Of a DNA stretch of 47,599 bases, positions 15,809 through 23,493 are shown one piece after another. The position numbers and the translations under genes were made by a program. The stretch is from Rhodospirillaceae bacterium UBA6219 (GTDB lineage Bacteria; Pseudomonadota; Alphaproteobacteria; Rhodospirillales; Magnetospirillaceae), in NCBI GenBank assembly GCA_002435715.1, contig DISD01000067.1, forward strand, positions 1 through 47,599, given 5' to 3'. A model generated the notes under the pieces. It ran no database searches, was not told where the DNA came from, and saw nothing but the letters and a program-made list of their open reading frames with translations. How positions within the stretch are numbered: position 1 is the stretch's first letter; every line of letters starts with the position of its first letter.

Positions 15809-16276
15809 ATGGAGCCGAAACACAAGCTGCCACCGGTGCTGTCGGTGGGCGAGGTGGCCCGCCGCAGCGGCGTGGCCGTCTCGACCCTGCATTTTTATGA
15901 AGCCAAGGGGCTGATTTCGTCGCTGCGCACCCGGGGCAATCAGCGGCGCTTTTCCCGCGACATCCTGCGGCGCATCGCCATCATCCGCACCGCCCAGCGG
16001 CAGGGCATCAGCTTGGAAGAAATCTGCGGCTTGGTGACGCCGATCCCCGCCGGAAAACAGCCTTCCGCCGCCCAAGTTCGCGACATGATCGCCATTTGGC
16101 GCAAGGCCATCCAGCAACGCATCGACGGACTGACCCAGTTGCGCGACCACATGGACGGCTGCATCGGCTGCGGCTGCCTTTCACTGGAGGATTGTCCTCT
16201 GCGCAATCCCGAGGATGAACTTGGGGTCAACGGGAAGGGTGCCGTGTTGCTGGATGACGCTGCCGACGGTGTTTGA
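15809..16276 (+). CDS. soxR: SoxR-type redox-sensing MerR regulator
   Basis: 155 residues from ATG 15809, which gives the typical short leader before LSVGEVARRSGVAVSTLHFYEAKGLI. DNA-binding wing: RTRGNQRRFSRDILRRIAII. The 2Fe-2S cluster motif C-x2-C-x-C-x5-C is complete (CIGCGCLSLEDC, about residues 118-129), so it should sense redox-cycling agents or superoxide. An earlier in-frame start at 15716 would run through the promoter region and is unlikely. It is divergent from an SDR gene, with a SoxR box between them. In non-enteric bacteria SoxR usually controls such small oxidoreductase genes directly. Confidence 0.94.
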   Translation: MEPKHKLPPVLSVGEVARRSGVAVSTLHFYEAKGLISSLRTRGNQRRFSRDILRRIAIIRTAQRQGISLEEICGLVTPIPAGKQPSAAQVRDMIAIWRKAIQQRIDGLTQLRDHMDGCIGCGCLSLEDCPLRNPEDELGVNGKGAVLLDDAADGV

Positions 16277-16725
16277 AAATTTCACCTTTTAAAAGGGGGC
16301 CGACGGCTTTCACGGTTACCAGTCCATCATCGAGTGTTCGCGATAGGGCAACAGAAATGAGATTGCCCATATTGAGAACATGCATTTGTCGCAAATAGTG
16401 CAGTTTCGGGCATTGTTGCCCTTAATTTCGGGCGACCGAGACGCTGCGAAGTGTAAGCCGAAGGCTCACTTCGCAGTGGATCGGGCGCAACCATGGGGGG
16501 CAAAAATGTTGCTAATGAGGGCGCGGCGGGTTTGTTGCTCAAAGGTAGATGGCTGAAAGCAACTCATTCTGCAACGGCTTCGACGAATTGTAGAGCAACA
16601 TGTTGCGTTGACGGCTGGTATCACATCGGTGGCCGGACGGGCGATTCCTTGGCGAACAGGACGGTGCTGGCTGACACCAAGTCTTGGGCGATTTAACATT
16701 CCGGCTTCGTTGGTAGGAGGGGGCG
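16277..16725. other. 449-bp intergenic stretch without a recognisable gene
   Basis: Several short open frames exist on both strands but none has a ribosome site, homology that I recognise, or biased codon use. The base composition is more AT-rich than the surroundings. The one clear structure is the hairpin at 16444-16476. It may be a remnant of older mobile DNA at the edge of the accessory block; I cannot name it. Confidence 0.5.
16444..16476. repeat. Long inverted repeat / hairpin
   Basis: Ten perfectly paired bases (16444-16453 with 16467-16476) enclose a second 4-bp stem AGCC/GGCT around GAA, with a TA bulge. No T-tract follows, so it is not a standard terminator. Confidence 0.7.
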
Positions 16726-17301
16726 TTGGTAAAGGAAATCTGGTTTACGGCCGACACTCACTTCGGGCACGGCAACACGCCTGGAGAACCCGCCTCTGGC
16801 ATCATCAAGCACTGCCTCAGGCCGTTCGCGGATGTCACCGAGATGGATGCCGCCCTTATCGACAATTGGAATGCGGTCGTGCGCCCCGAAGACGAAGTGT
16901 GGCATCTCGGCGATTTCGCCTGGGGTGACCACCCGAAATGGCTGAAACGTCTTTCGGGAGAGAAGCACTTGGTTCGCGGCAACCACGACAAGGCGGCCGA
17001 GCGAGCGAGGTGGGCCAGCGTTTCCGACTATAAGGATTTGGTGGTGGGGAGGACGAGGCTTGCCCTGTTCCACTATGGCATGCGGGTGTGGAAGGGGCAC
17101 CGTCGCGGTGCGATCCACCTGTACGGTCACAGCCATGGACGCCTCCCGGGATTTCGCTTGCCCGAGGGCGGTGGCTGCATTGATGTCGGGACCGATTGTT
17201 GGGGGTTCCGTCCGGTGAACCTTGAGGAAATCAGGCAGGCAATCGCCAACCTACCCATGGTCAGTCCCGACCAGACGGAAGGCGGGGCAGTGGATGTTTG
17301 A
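16726..17301 (+). CDS. Metallophosphoesterase family protein
   Basis: 191-residue calcineurin-like phosphoesterase. Motifs in order: D-x-H as TADTHFGHGN, GD as WHLGDFAWG, GNHD as VRGNHDK, a lone His in LALFHYGMR, and GHSHG as LYGHSHGRL. These supply the two-metal site. The start is the TTG at 16726, preceded by TAGGAGG at ideal distance; no ATG is near. Small proteins of this kind are frequent in phages and islands and often have uncertain substrates (phosphodiesters or nucleotides). It ends 3 nt before the convergent zinc-ribbon gene. Confidence 0.88.
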   Translation: MVKEIWFTADTHFGHGNTPGEPASGIIKHCLRPFADVTEMDAALIDNWNAVVRPEDEVWHLGDFAWGDHPKWLKRLSGEKHLVRGNHDKAAERARWASVSDYKDLVVGRTRLALFHYGMRVWKGHRRGAIHLYGHSHGRLPGFRLPEGGGCIDVGTDCWGFRPVNLEEIRQAIANLPMVSPDQTEGGAVDV

Positions 17302-17304
17302 TGT

Positions 17305-17583
17305 TCACCGTGGGGTGAAGAACGGATCGTCATCCGGAGTGTCAGACGTTCGTGGTTCTTTCGACAAATAGGGGGCGATGACGCGCCGGAGTGTGCCTGG
17401 ATAGTCATACAGCCACTCTTCCTCTGGGACGCTTGCGTGAAGCTTGCGCGAGCACTCCGGGCACACCAGGCAATGACCAGCTTCGCCGTAGTCCAATGGC
17501 CACCACGCATCATTGCCAAAATTGATATCTTTGCCATGGCGACCGCACACGCTGCATGGGCCGCCAAGTAAACGTCTTTCCAT
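17305..17583 (-). CDS. Small hypothetical protein with two CxxC pairs
   Basis: 92 residues with CSVCGRHG at about 10 and CLVCPECSRKLH at about 38, spaced like a zinc ribbon. Trp-rich centre (NDAWWPLDYGEAGH) and an acidic C-terminus. I do not recognise a named family. It is convergent with the phosphoesterase. The neighbourhood has other zinc-ribbon and metal transport genes, but no functional link is shown. Confidence 0.65.
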   Translation of the reverse strand: MERRLLGGPCSVCGRHGKDINFGNDAWWPLDYGEAGHCLVCPECSRKLHASVPEEEWLYDYPGTLRRVIAPYLSKEPRTSDTPDDDPFFTPR

Positions 17584-17676
17584 GATTTAAAGTTCAAATT
17601 TGGAAGGGCGCCTGGAAGAACATAGGCCGAGATAACGGGCTAGGACAAACCGGGATCGGATGGCCGTGGCCATCGG

Positions 17677-19089
17677 TCATAACGTGCTTGAAACGCCGAC
17701 GAGAAACTCCTTGCGGTCGGCGTGACCCTTGGGTTCCGCGTGAACAACCACCCTCCCGACATTGGCTAGGCGGCTGCGGATGTCATGCTCGATCCAAGCT
17801 GTGACATCGTGGACCGCCTTGACCGAGGCACTGCCGGGAAACACGCAGTGGAAGGCGATATAGATGCCGTCGGCGCCGCGCTGGGCAAAGAGGTGATGCA
17901 CGCCTCCGGCCATGGGGTGGGCCGCCACCGCCTCGCGGACAGCCGCGAAGATGGTCGCGTTTTCTCCCTCGGACAAACTCTCGCCATCGGCAACGTGGTT
18001 GCGGCGCGGGTCGATATGAATGTCGATGCCGATGTCGGCGCCCAGTTCCCCCGCCAGGGTGTTTTCCAGGGTCGTGGCGATGTTGTGGGCTTCAGCCACC
18101 GATAGGGCTTCGTCCACCTCCAGGTCGAAGCCGACGTGGCGACGATCGCCAAGGGTATAAAGACCGATGTCGTGTACGCTGTGACCCAGGTTGGTTGCGG
18201 CCACACGCACCGTTTCCGCCACGTCCTCGTCGTCCAGGGTCAGTGGTTCGGCGACCACCAGCGGATCGATCTCGGGCATTTCCTTGCGGATCATCTCCCG
18301 CACCGCGTCGCGCACGGTCTGGACCTGATCCAGCGACAGACCTCGGCCGACCTTCACCACGACTTCGACGAACACCGTGGCTCCGGCGGGGCGGGCGCGG
18401 ACGTGTTCGACACGCGCCACGCCCGGTGTCGCGCTCGCCAGCTCCTCGACACGCTCGGCGACGCCTTCAGGGGCGGAGTCGATCAGGACGTCGATGGTCC
18501 GCTTGCCCAGTTGCCAGCCCGCATAAGACACGAACCCCGCCACGCCGATGGCGGCGATGGCGTCGCCTTTTTCCCAGCCGATAGCGACGAGGCCGAGGCC
18601 GAGCAGCACCACCGCCGAACTCCAGATGTCCGAGGAGAAGTGGAGCGCGTCGGCCTCCAGTGCTTGACTGTTGGTTTCCTTGGCGACCCTGGTCAAAGCC
18701 CGAGCGCGGAAGAAGTCGATGACGATGGAAACGACGATAACCGCAATCGCATACCAAGTCGTATGGACCTCGACCTTGTCGGCCATCAGGCGTTCAACGG
18801 CTTCTTTGACGATCCAGGCGCTGGTCAGGAACAACAGGGCGGTCTCGATCAGGGCCGAGACGTTCTCGATCTTGCCATGCCCATAGGGATGCTTGTCATC
18901 GGCGGGCTTATCGCTGACCCGAACCGCGAACCATGTCAGTGTGGCGGCCCCCAGGTCCAACAACGAATGGGCGGCTTCCGAGAGGATGCCAAGGCTGCCT
19001 GTCATCAGGCCGACCACCAGCTTCATGACGGTCATGGCCGCGCTGGCGAACACCGACGACAGGGCAACGGACTCTTTCTCGTTCGACAT
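17677..19089 (-). CDS. Cation diffusion facilitator metal transporter with extended cytosolic domain
   Basis: 470-residue CDF exporter. Six-helix transmembrane part over about residues 10-205, with the metal site residues in SEAAHSLLDLGAA (helix 2) and ADALHFSSDIWSS (helix 5); the HxxxD/HxxxD pattern suggests Zn, Cd or Fe/Mn and cannot be resolved by eye. DKHPYGHGKIE follows helix 2. Ordinary CDF proteins have about 300 residues; here the C-terminal part holds about three ZT-dimer-like repeats (VEHVRARPAGATVFVEVVV, then VGFDLEVDEALSVAEAHNIA, then IYIAFHCVFPGSASVKAVHD). ATG 19089 is preceded by AGAGGT. Confidence 0.93.
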   Translation of the reverse strand: MSNEKESVALSSVFASAAMTVMKLVVGLMTGSLGILSEAAHSLLDLGAATLTWFAVRVSDKPADDKHPYGHGKIENVSALIETALLFLTSAWIVKEAVERLMADKVEVHTTWYAIAVIVVSIVIDFFRARALTRVAKETNSQALEADALHFSSDIWSSAVVLLGLGLVAIGWEKGDAIAAIGVAGFVSYAGWQLGKRTIDVLIDSAPEGVAERVEELASATPGVARVEHVRARPAGATVFVEVVVKVGRGLSLDQVQTVRDAVREMIRKEMPEIDPLVVAEPLTLDDEDVAETVRVAATNLGHSVHDIGLYTLGDRRHVGFDLEVDEALSVAEAHNIATTLENTLAGELGADIGIDIHIDPRRNHVADGESLSEGENATIFAAVREAVAAHPMAGGVHHLFAQRGADGIYIAFHCVFPGSASVKAVHDVTAWIEHDIRSRLANVGRVVVHAEPKGHADRKEFLVGVSSTL

Positions 19090-19175
19090 GGCATACCTCT
19101 GAATAAGGAACCACGGTGAACTAGCTAAAGGACCGTCATCCGCGCAAGTAAAATCTTTGTTAATGAGAATGCGCC

Positions 19176-19541
19176 TCAGTCAAATATGTCGAGGAGGCCT
19201 CTCGATCTTTTGTGATGCTGATAATTATGTGCAGAATTATGCCCATCATCCCCATGTTTTTCATGGTGACCATGGTGGTCGTAATTTTCATACTGACTGT
19301 GGCGACCGTCTTGGTGATAGGTGGCAGACTGTGTAGCTGGCTGCGACCATGGGGAAGTTGCTGGGGGAAGGAAGGATGCCTGAGGTGCTGCCTCCGACTC
19401 GCGCAGGGGCTGGAGCAGTTTCTCCAATTCGCCTCGATCCAGCCAGACACCCCGGCATTGGGGGCACACATCCAGTTCGATACCTGAACGTTGAACTTGG
19501 GTCATTCCAACGTTGCAGTTCGGACAAATGAGCAAGGGCAC
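19176..19541 (-). CDS. TFIIB-type zinc-ribbon protein with histidine-rich tail
   Basis: 121 residues. The zf-TFIIB domain is at the N-terminus: LICPNCNVGM then LDVCPQCRGVWLDRGELEKLL, the second half being the family hallmark. After a Pro/Ser/Gln linker comes a His-rich region (10 or more His among YDHHGHHEKHGDDGHNSAH) and a basic end. The start chosen is the GTG at 19541, because GAGGAG lies 8 nt upstream; the frame continues open but without signals. The His tail suggests metal binding. It precedes the CDF gene on the same strand by 86 bp, so a link to metal export is plausible. Confidence 0.82.
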   Translation of the reverse strand: MPLLICPNCNVGMTQVQRSGIELDVCPQCRGVWLDRGELEKLLQPLRESEAAPQASFLPPATSPWSQPATQSATYHQDGRHSQYENYDHHGHHEKHGDDGHNSAHNYQHHKRSRGLLDIFD

Positions 19542-20034
19542 GGCATTTCTCCTCAAGAATGCCATGCACCTTAGCCAAGCCAACCTGAACCGGGCATGAA
19601 CCGCTGATTTCGATGACGATGTTCTACAGTTTGAACGATCATCAAACAGTCACCACTACCCAGGATTTAATCGTTGACCTTTGGAATACAGAGGTTCATA
19701 CGGACGTTCACCTACACCAGCGGGGAACGCACCTGCGTTCCCCCAGGACGGAGCCAAATGGACAGTTCCAGTAGCCATCCTAGTAGCAGCCCGGCGGCAG
19801 TGACGCTGCGGACCTGATCCATTCAGGTTCCCTCGTCGCATGCCGCTGGGCATGACCGAGACGAGGTGAACCATGCGGAATATTATCTTCCACCGCATTC
19901 TCCTGCCTGCCCGTTTTTCGCGGGCCGACGGGGACCGACCTAGACGCTGATCCCACCTGTGGGTGGGCACGATGCTTGCTGTCCGGCCAGATGCCGGGCA
20001 GGCGTTTTGTCACGTCTTTATCCGGTGCCCTGTC
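19542..20034 (+). promoter_or_regulatory. 493-bp non-coding region with a hairpin-rich leader before the CorA-type gene
   Basis: No gene is supported here. Six inverted repeats occur in order: 19722-19743 (10-bp arms, 2-nt centre), 19826-19872 (5, 7 and 6 bp nested stems), 19873-19898, 19909-19925, 19952-19967 and 19981-19999, the last followed by CGTTTTGTC. The series leads into the transporter gene at 20035. The pattern suggests a structured 5' leader that may respond to divalent metal. I cannot fit it to the M-box, yybP-ykoY or other named classes by eye. Confidence 0.55.
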
Positions 20035-21378
20035 ATGACTCTCCATTCACATCCGGCCTTGTCCAGGCAAGCCATCATCGAACTGCTGAACAAGCAAAAG
20101 CTGGTTGAGGGCATGGTGCGTGCCCAGTCCCAACCTCACCATGAACTGGTGGAGTCCGTCCTCCACAAGCAGCATCTGGCGGAATTGCAGACCGTGTTGG
20201 CTCGGCTACCGGTCACCGAGATCGGAAACATTCTTGAAGCCGTGTCGCCCGATGACGCCAAGCGCCTCTGGCAGCTGATTGAGGGCGACCGGCTGAATGA
20301 TATCCTGTGGGAGGTCTCCAGCGCTCTTGGCGAGCAACTGGCTGGGCCGACCGAACCTCGGTTCCACGCTGGCGAAGTCACCGCCTACCTTCTGGTCGAA
20401 GGGCGGATGAAGATCGTGGACATCACTTGCCGCAGTGAGATGGAGGGGCTGCGCCCGATCTGGGTTGACGTGCTGGCCGCATCCAAGTCGGAACGCGGTT
20501 GGCTCGCCCGGTATTTTGGTGTCGAACTTCCTGACCCCGAGGACATCACCGACCTGGAGGTGAGCGCCCGCTTCTATCAGGAGGAGAACGACGAGGTTCA
20601 CCTCCACTCCAATTTCCTGCTCGACCGCGAAGGCCAGTCGCGTACCGTGCCGGTGGCATTCATCGTCCACACCAACACCCTGTTCACCATCCGTAGCGAG
20701 GAACTGCCGGTATTCCGCCTTCAACGGCGGCGCATGCGCAGCCAGCCCGGTGAGGTGCTGGACTGCAAAGACCTGCTGCTCGCCCTCTATGCCGCCGACG
20801 TCGAATACTCGGCCGACGCGCTGGAGGACACCTATTCCACGCTTCGCCGTGTGGGCAAGACGGTGTTGAGCGAAAGCGTCAGCGACTCGGATGCCGCCCG
20901 CATCCTGGCCGACATTGCCGAGGAAGAAGACCTCAATGGCCGCATTCGCGGCAACATGCTGGACACCCAGCGGGCGGTGTCGTTCTTGGTGCGCGGCAGA
21001 TTCCTGTCGCCGACTCAGTTGGAGGATGCCAGAGACATCATCCGCGACATCGAGTCGCTCAACAGCCACACGGCCTTCCTGTTCGAGAAGATCAACTTCC
21101 TGATGGACGCCACTGTGGGTTTCATCAATGTCAGCCAGAACAAGCGGGTCTCGCAGCTTACCGTTGCCAGTGTGGTCTTCATGCCGTTGAACGTGCTGGC
21201 GGGCGTCGGCGGCATGTCGGAATTTTCCATGATGACCCAGGGCATTCCTTGGCCGATGGCCTATGGTGCCTTTATGGGAGGTCTGGCGGTTGTCGGCTGG
21301 GCAACGTACACGTTGTTGAAGTTCTACGAACGGCGAAAGCTGGGAAAACGTGCAACTCGGAACGCCTTGGCTCTCTGA
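20035..21378 (+). CDS. CorA-type divalent metal transporter with MgtE-like N-terminal domain
   Basis: 447 residues from ATG 20035; the frame is open to 19963 but no ribosome site favours either start. Residues about 10-110 form helical repeats like the MgtE N domain (HLAELQTVLARLPVTEIGNILEAVSPDDAKRLWQLI). A CorA-like part follows from FHAGEV through AFIVHTNTLFTIR and the long helices to NFLMDATVGFINVSQNKRVSQLTV. Two terminal membrane helices hold the pore loop, where the canonical GMN is GMS (GVGGMSEFSMMT). It probably imports Mg2+, Co2+ or related ions; the GMN change makes selectivity uncertain. It is followed after 24 nt by mgtC. Confidence 0.88.
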   Translation: MTLHSHPALSRQAIIELLNKQKLVEGMVRAQSQPHHELVESVLHKQHLAELQTVLARLPVTEIGNILEAVSPDDAKRLWQLIEGDRLNDILWEVSSALGEQLAGPTEPRFHAGEVTAYLLVEGRMKIVDITCRSEMEGLRPIWVDVLAASKSERGWLARYFGVELPDPEDITDLEVSARFYQEENDEVHLHSNFLLDREGQSRTVPVAFIVHTNTLFTIRSEELPVFRLQRRRMRSQPGEVLDCKDLLLALYAADVEYSADALEDTYSTLRRVGKTVLSESVSDSDAARILADIAEEEDLNGRIRGNMLDTQRAVSFLVRGRFLSPTQLEDARDIIRDIESLNSHTAFLFEKINFLMDATVGFINVSQNKRVSQLTVASVVFMPLNVLAGVGGMSEFSMMTQGIPWPMAYGAFMGGLAVVGWATYTLLKFYERRKLGKRATRNALAL

Positions 21379-21402
21379 CCCTTATCCTCGCGGAAAATCC
21401 TC

Positions 21403-22119
21403 GTGAAAGCCTTCTCGTCCTTTGATCTCCAATCCTTTGGGGACACCTTCATCGCCCTGGGCGTCGCCTTTGTGCTCGGCACGTTGATCGGCTTCGAGCG
21501 GCAATACCGGCAGCGCACTGCGGGCCTGCGCACCAATGTGCTGGTTGCCGTCGGCGCGGCGGCCTTCGCCGACCTGGGCATGCGGCTGTTCGGCAGCGAC
21601 GGCGGCACGCGGATCATCTCCTATGTGGTCTCGGGCATCGGCTTCCTCGGCGCCGGTGTGATTATGAAGGAAGGCACCAACGTGCGTGGCCTCAACACGG
21701 CGGCGACGCTGTGGTGTTCGGCGGCGGTTGGGGCGTTTGCCGGTGCGTACCTTGCCGCCGAGGCAGTGCTGCTGACGATCTTTGTGCTGGCGGGCAACAC
21801 TCTGCTGCGCCCGCTGGTGAACTACATTAACCGCAAGCCTATGGACGAGCGGGTGACCGAGGCGATCTACCGCGTCCATGTCGTCTGCGATCCATCGGTG
21901 GCGGCGGATGTGCGCGAGGAACTGTTCGCCGAACTGGAGAACGCGAACTACCCCATCCGCGAGATCGAGGTGCTTTCCGAAGGTGAGGATCAGGTCGAGC
22001 TGGCGGCGGTTCTGGTGCCGACCACGGCCGAACCCCACGAACTGGATGCGGTGGTTACTGCCCTTGAGGCGCGAGATGAAGTGGAAAGCTGCGCCTGGAC
22101 AGTGAGCACGACCAGTTGA
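21403..22119 (+). CDS. MgtC/SapB family membrane protein
   Basis: 238 residues. Four to five hydrophobic helices in the first 140 residues carry the family signature: GTLIGFERQYRQRTAGLRTNVLVAVGAA, then YVVSGIGFLGAGVIMKEG and GLNTAATLWCSAAVG (each under twenty residues in its conserved core). The C-terminal cytosolic ACT-like domain (about 150-238) is present, as in MgtC of Salmonella and SapB relatives. The start is GTG 21403. Together with the upstream CorA-type gene it forms a likely magnesium-homeostasis transcript. In pathogens MgtC acts on F-ATP synthase and phosphate uptake; its role here is not deducible. Confidence 0.92.
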   Translation: MKAFSSFDLQSFGDTFIALGVAFVLGTLIGFERQYRQRTAGLRTNVLVAVGAAAFADLGMRLFGSDGGTRIISYVVSGIGFLGAGVIMKEGTNVRGLNTAATLWCSAAVGAFAGAYLAAEAVLLTIFVLAGNTLLRPLVNYINRKPMDERVTEAIYRVHVVCDPSVAADVREELFAELENANYPIREIEVLSEGEDQVELAAVLVPTTAEPHELDAVVTALEARDEVESCAWTVSTTS

Positions 22120-22159
22120 GCAGCTGGGTTCCCCAACTTCATCACGTCGCGTTTGGTTT

Positions 22160-22909
22160 TCAGTCGTCGTCACGGCGGTTGCGCCCCGAACCGCCTCCCT
22201 CCTTGCCATCCCAGCGAATGTCATGCTCGTTGGCGCTCTTGTGGCAGCGGACGCAATTCTCGAAGTCGCGGATGCCTTCCTCGCGATGCTCTTCGGCGAT
22301 CTTGGCGCGGCTGTGCTCGTGACAGCCATAACAGGTGTACTGCTTGTAGTCGGTGCCGGTGTGGCAGGTGGCGCATGCGACGTTATGGTCGCGGTCGAGG
22401 ATGAAGAAGCGGGCATGGTCGAACGTGGCCGGCTTCCACCGTTCGGGGCGGTGACAGCTGGCGCAGTCCGAGCCGATCTGGCGGTGCAGGGTGTCGCGGG
22501 GTGCCGTGTGACAGGTGGCGCACTGTTTCAAGAGCGCCGGCTCCAGCATGGCATGGGAGAAACGACCGGTGGCACGGCGATACTTCACCACTCCTTCGTG
22601 GTCGCCATGGCAAGCGACGCACTCCGCCTGCGAAAGCTTCTGGTGGAAGGCCGCCTTGGTGACGTCGCCGCTCTTGGCTTCCCCCTTGGTGGTGAAGCGG
22701 CCGATCTGCTCGACCTTGTGGCAATCGATGCACTTGCTGGCTGGGGTGCCGCTGAAGGACGTGTGGCAGGCAAAGCAGTCGGTTTCCAGATCGCGATGTC
22801 CGGCGATCAGGGGGCCTGGACTCACCATCAGGTGGGGCAGGGCGAACGCCAGCACGGCGATGACGGCCAAGTTGGCGAGCAGCAGGCGAAGGACGATGCG
22901 GCTCTTCAT
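22160..22909 (-). CDS. Octahaem c-type cytochrome
   Basis: 249 residues with an N-terminal signal or anchor (MKSRIVLRLLLANLAVIAVL) and eight CxxCH haem sites at residues 45, 60, 97, 130, 149, 179, 193 and 219. Extra His residues (HGDHEG, FHQK, DRDHN, DHARFF) can serve as distal ligands, as in cytochrome c3/c7-like proteins. The fold class is not clear, and it lacks the signature of hydroxylamine oxidoreductase or tetrathionate reductase that I would recognise. Its ATG overlaps the stop of the cytochrome b gene (ATGA), so the three redox genes form a tightly coupled operon. Location: periplasm, probably membrane-attached. Confidence 0.9.
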   Translation of the reverse strand: MKSRIVLRLLLANLAVIAVLAFALPHLMVSPGPLIAGHRDLETDCFACHTSFSGTPASKCIDCHKVEQIGRFTTKGEAKSGDVTKAAFHQKLSQAECVACHGDHEGVVKYRRATGRFSHAMLEPALLKQCATCHTAPRDTLHRQIGSDCASCHRPERWKPATFDHARFFILDRDHNVACATCHTGTDYKQYTCYGCHEHSRAKIAEEHREEGIRDFENCVRCHKSANEHDIRWDGKEGGGSGRNRRDDD

Positions 22910-23493
22910 GACCAGTTCCAGAACATGAGGATGGTGATGACGTGCCCCAGGGTCAGGATGACGACCGCGAGCGTGATGGGAAAGTGCACCTTGCGCCACT
23001 TCGACATCGTCTCAAGCGTCGTGGCGTCCCAAAAAATCTCGCGCTCTATTTCCCGTGGCGACAGCCCACGCTTGCCGTAACCGTCTGATTTTTCGGCGAG
23101 GTAGTGGCGGCCGCGGTCAAACAAATACTGTCCGGTCAAGCCGCTCGCGAATGTCACGAGCATGGCGACCATGGCCAGCCACGGCAGCACCGCGTTGAAA
23201 TGGACACCGGCGTGGACGATGATCAGCAGGGTGCCCTGCCAGGTCAGCGCCTCGTGAATACGCAGGTAGGTGCGTGGATTGCCGGCCGTGATGATCTTGC
23301 GTTTGCGCAGCGAATAGAGAAGCGACAGCAAGATCAGCAGCGTACCAGGGATACCGAGCCAGCGGCCGATCCAGACCATCCCGAGAGCGTGCAGCAGCCA
23401 GTCTCCGAGGATGGCTGCCACGACCAGCGAGGCGAACATCATCAGGAACGGGACGACTTCCTTACGCAGGAGCGAACTTTCCATGGTGGTCAT
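22906..23493 (-). CDS. Membrane cytochrome b (b561 / ferric-reductase-like)
   Basis: 195 residues from the ATG that overlaps the upstream stop (ATGA at 23490-23493). Five hydrophobic segments. Candidate haem ligands are His in LRIHEALTW, the closely spaced pair in IIVHAGVHFN, KVHFPI and LGHVITI; the two sets face each other as in di-haem cytochromes b. A charged loop (GYGKRGLSPREIEREIFW) separates the last two helices. It lies between the FAD/2Fe-2S reductase and the octahaem protein in one operon, which places it as the transmembrane electron carrier. The family name is approximate. Confidence 0.82.
   Translation of the reverse strand: MTTMESSLLRKEVVPFLMMFASLVVAAILGDWLLHALGMVWIGRWLGIPGTLLILLSLLYSLRKRKIITAGNPRTYLRIHEALTWQGTLLIIVHAGVHFNAVLPWLAMVAMLVTFASGLTGQYLFDRGRHYLAEKSDGYGKRGLSPREIEREIFWDATTLETMSKWRKVHFPITLAVVILTLGHVITILMFWNWS

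Noticed and set aside
16327..16757. Short open frames on both strands in the gap after soxR
   Set aside because: No ribosome site, no recognised domain and several overlapping frames of similar length. Treated as non-coding.
19755..19875. M-box (ykoK) magnesium riboswitch before the CorA-type gene
   Set aside because: The AGGTGAGGCTCC core and the following conserved internal loops are not found on the plus strand. Only a generic structured leader is supported.
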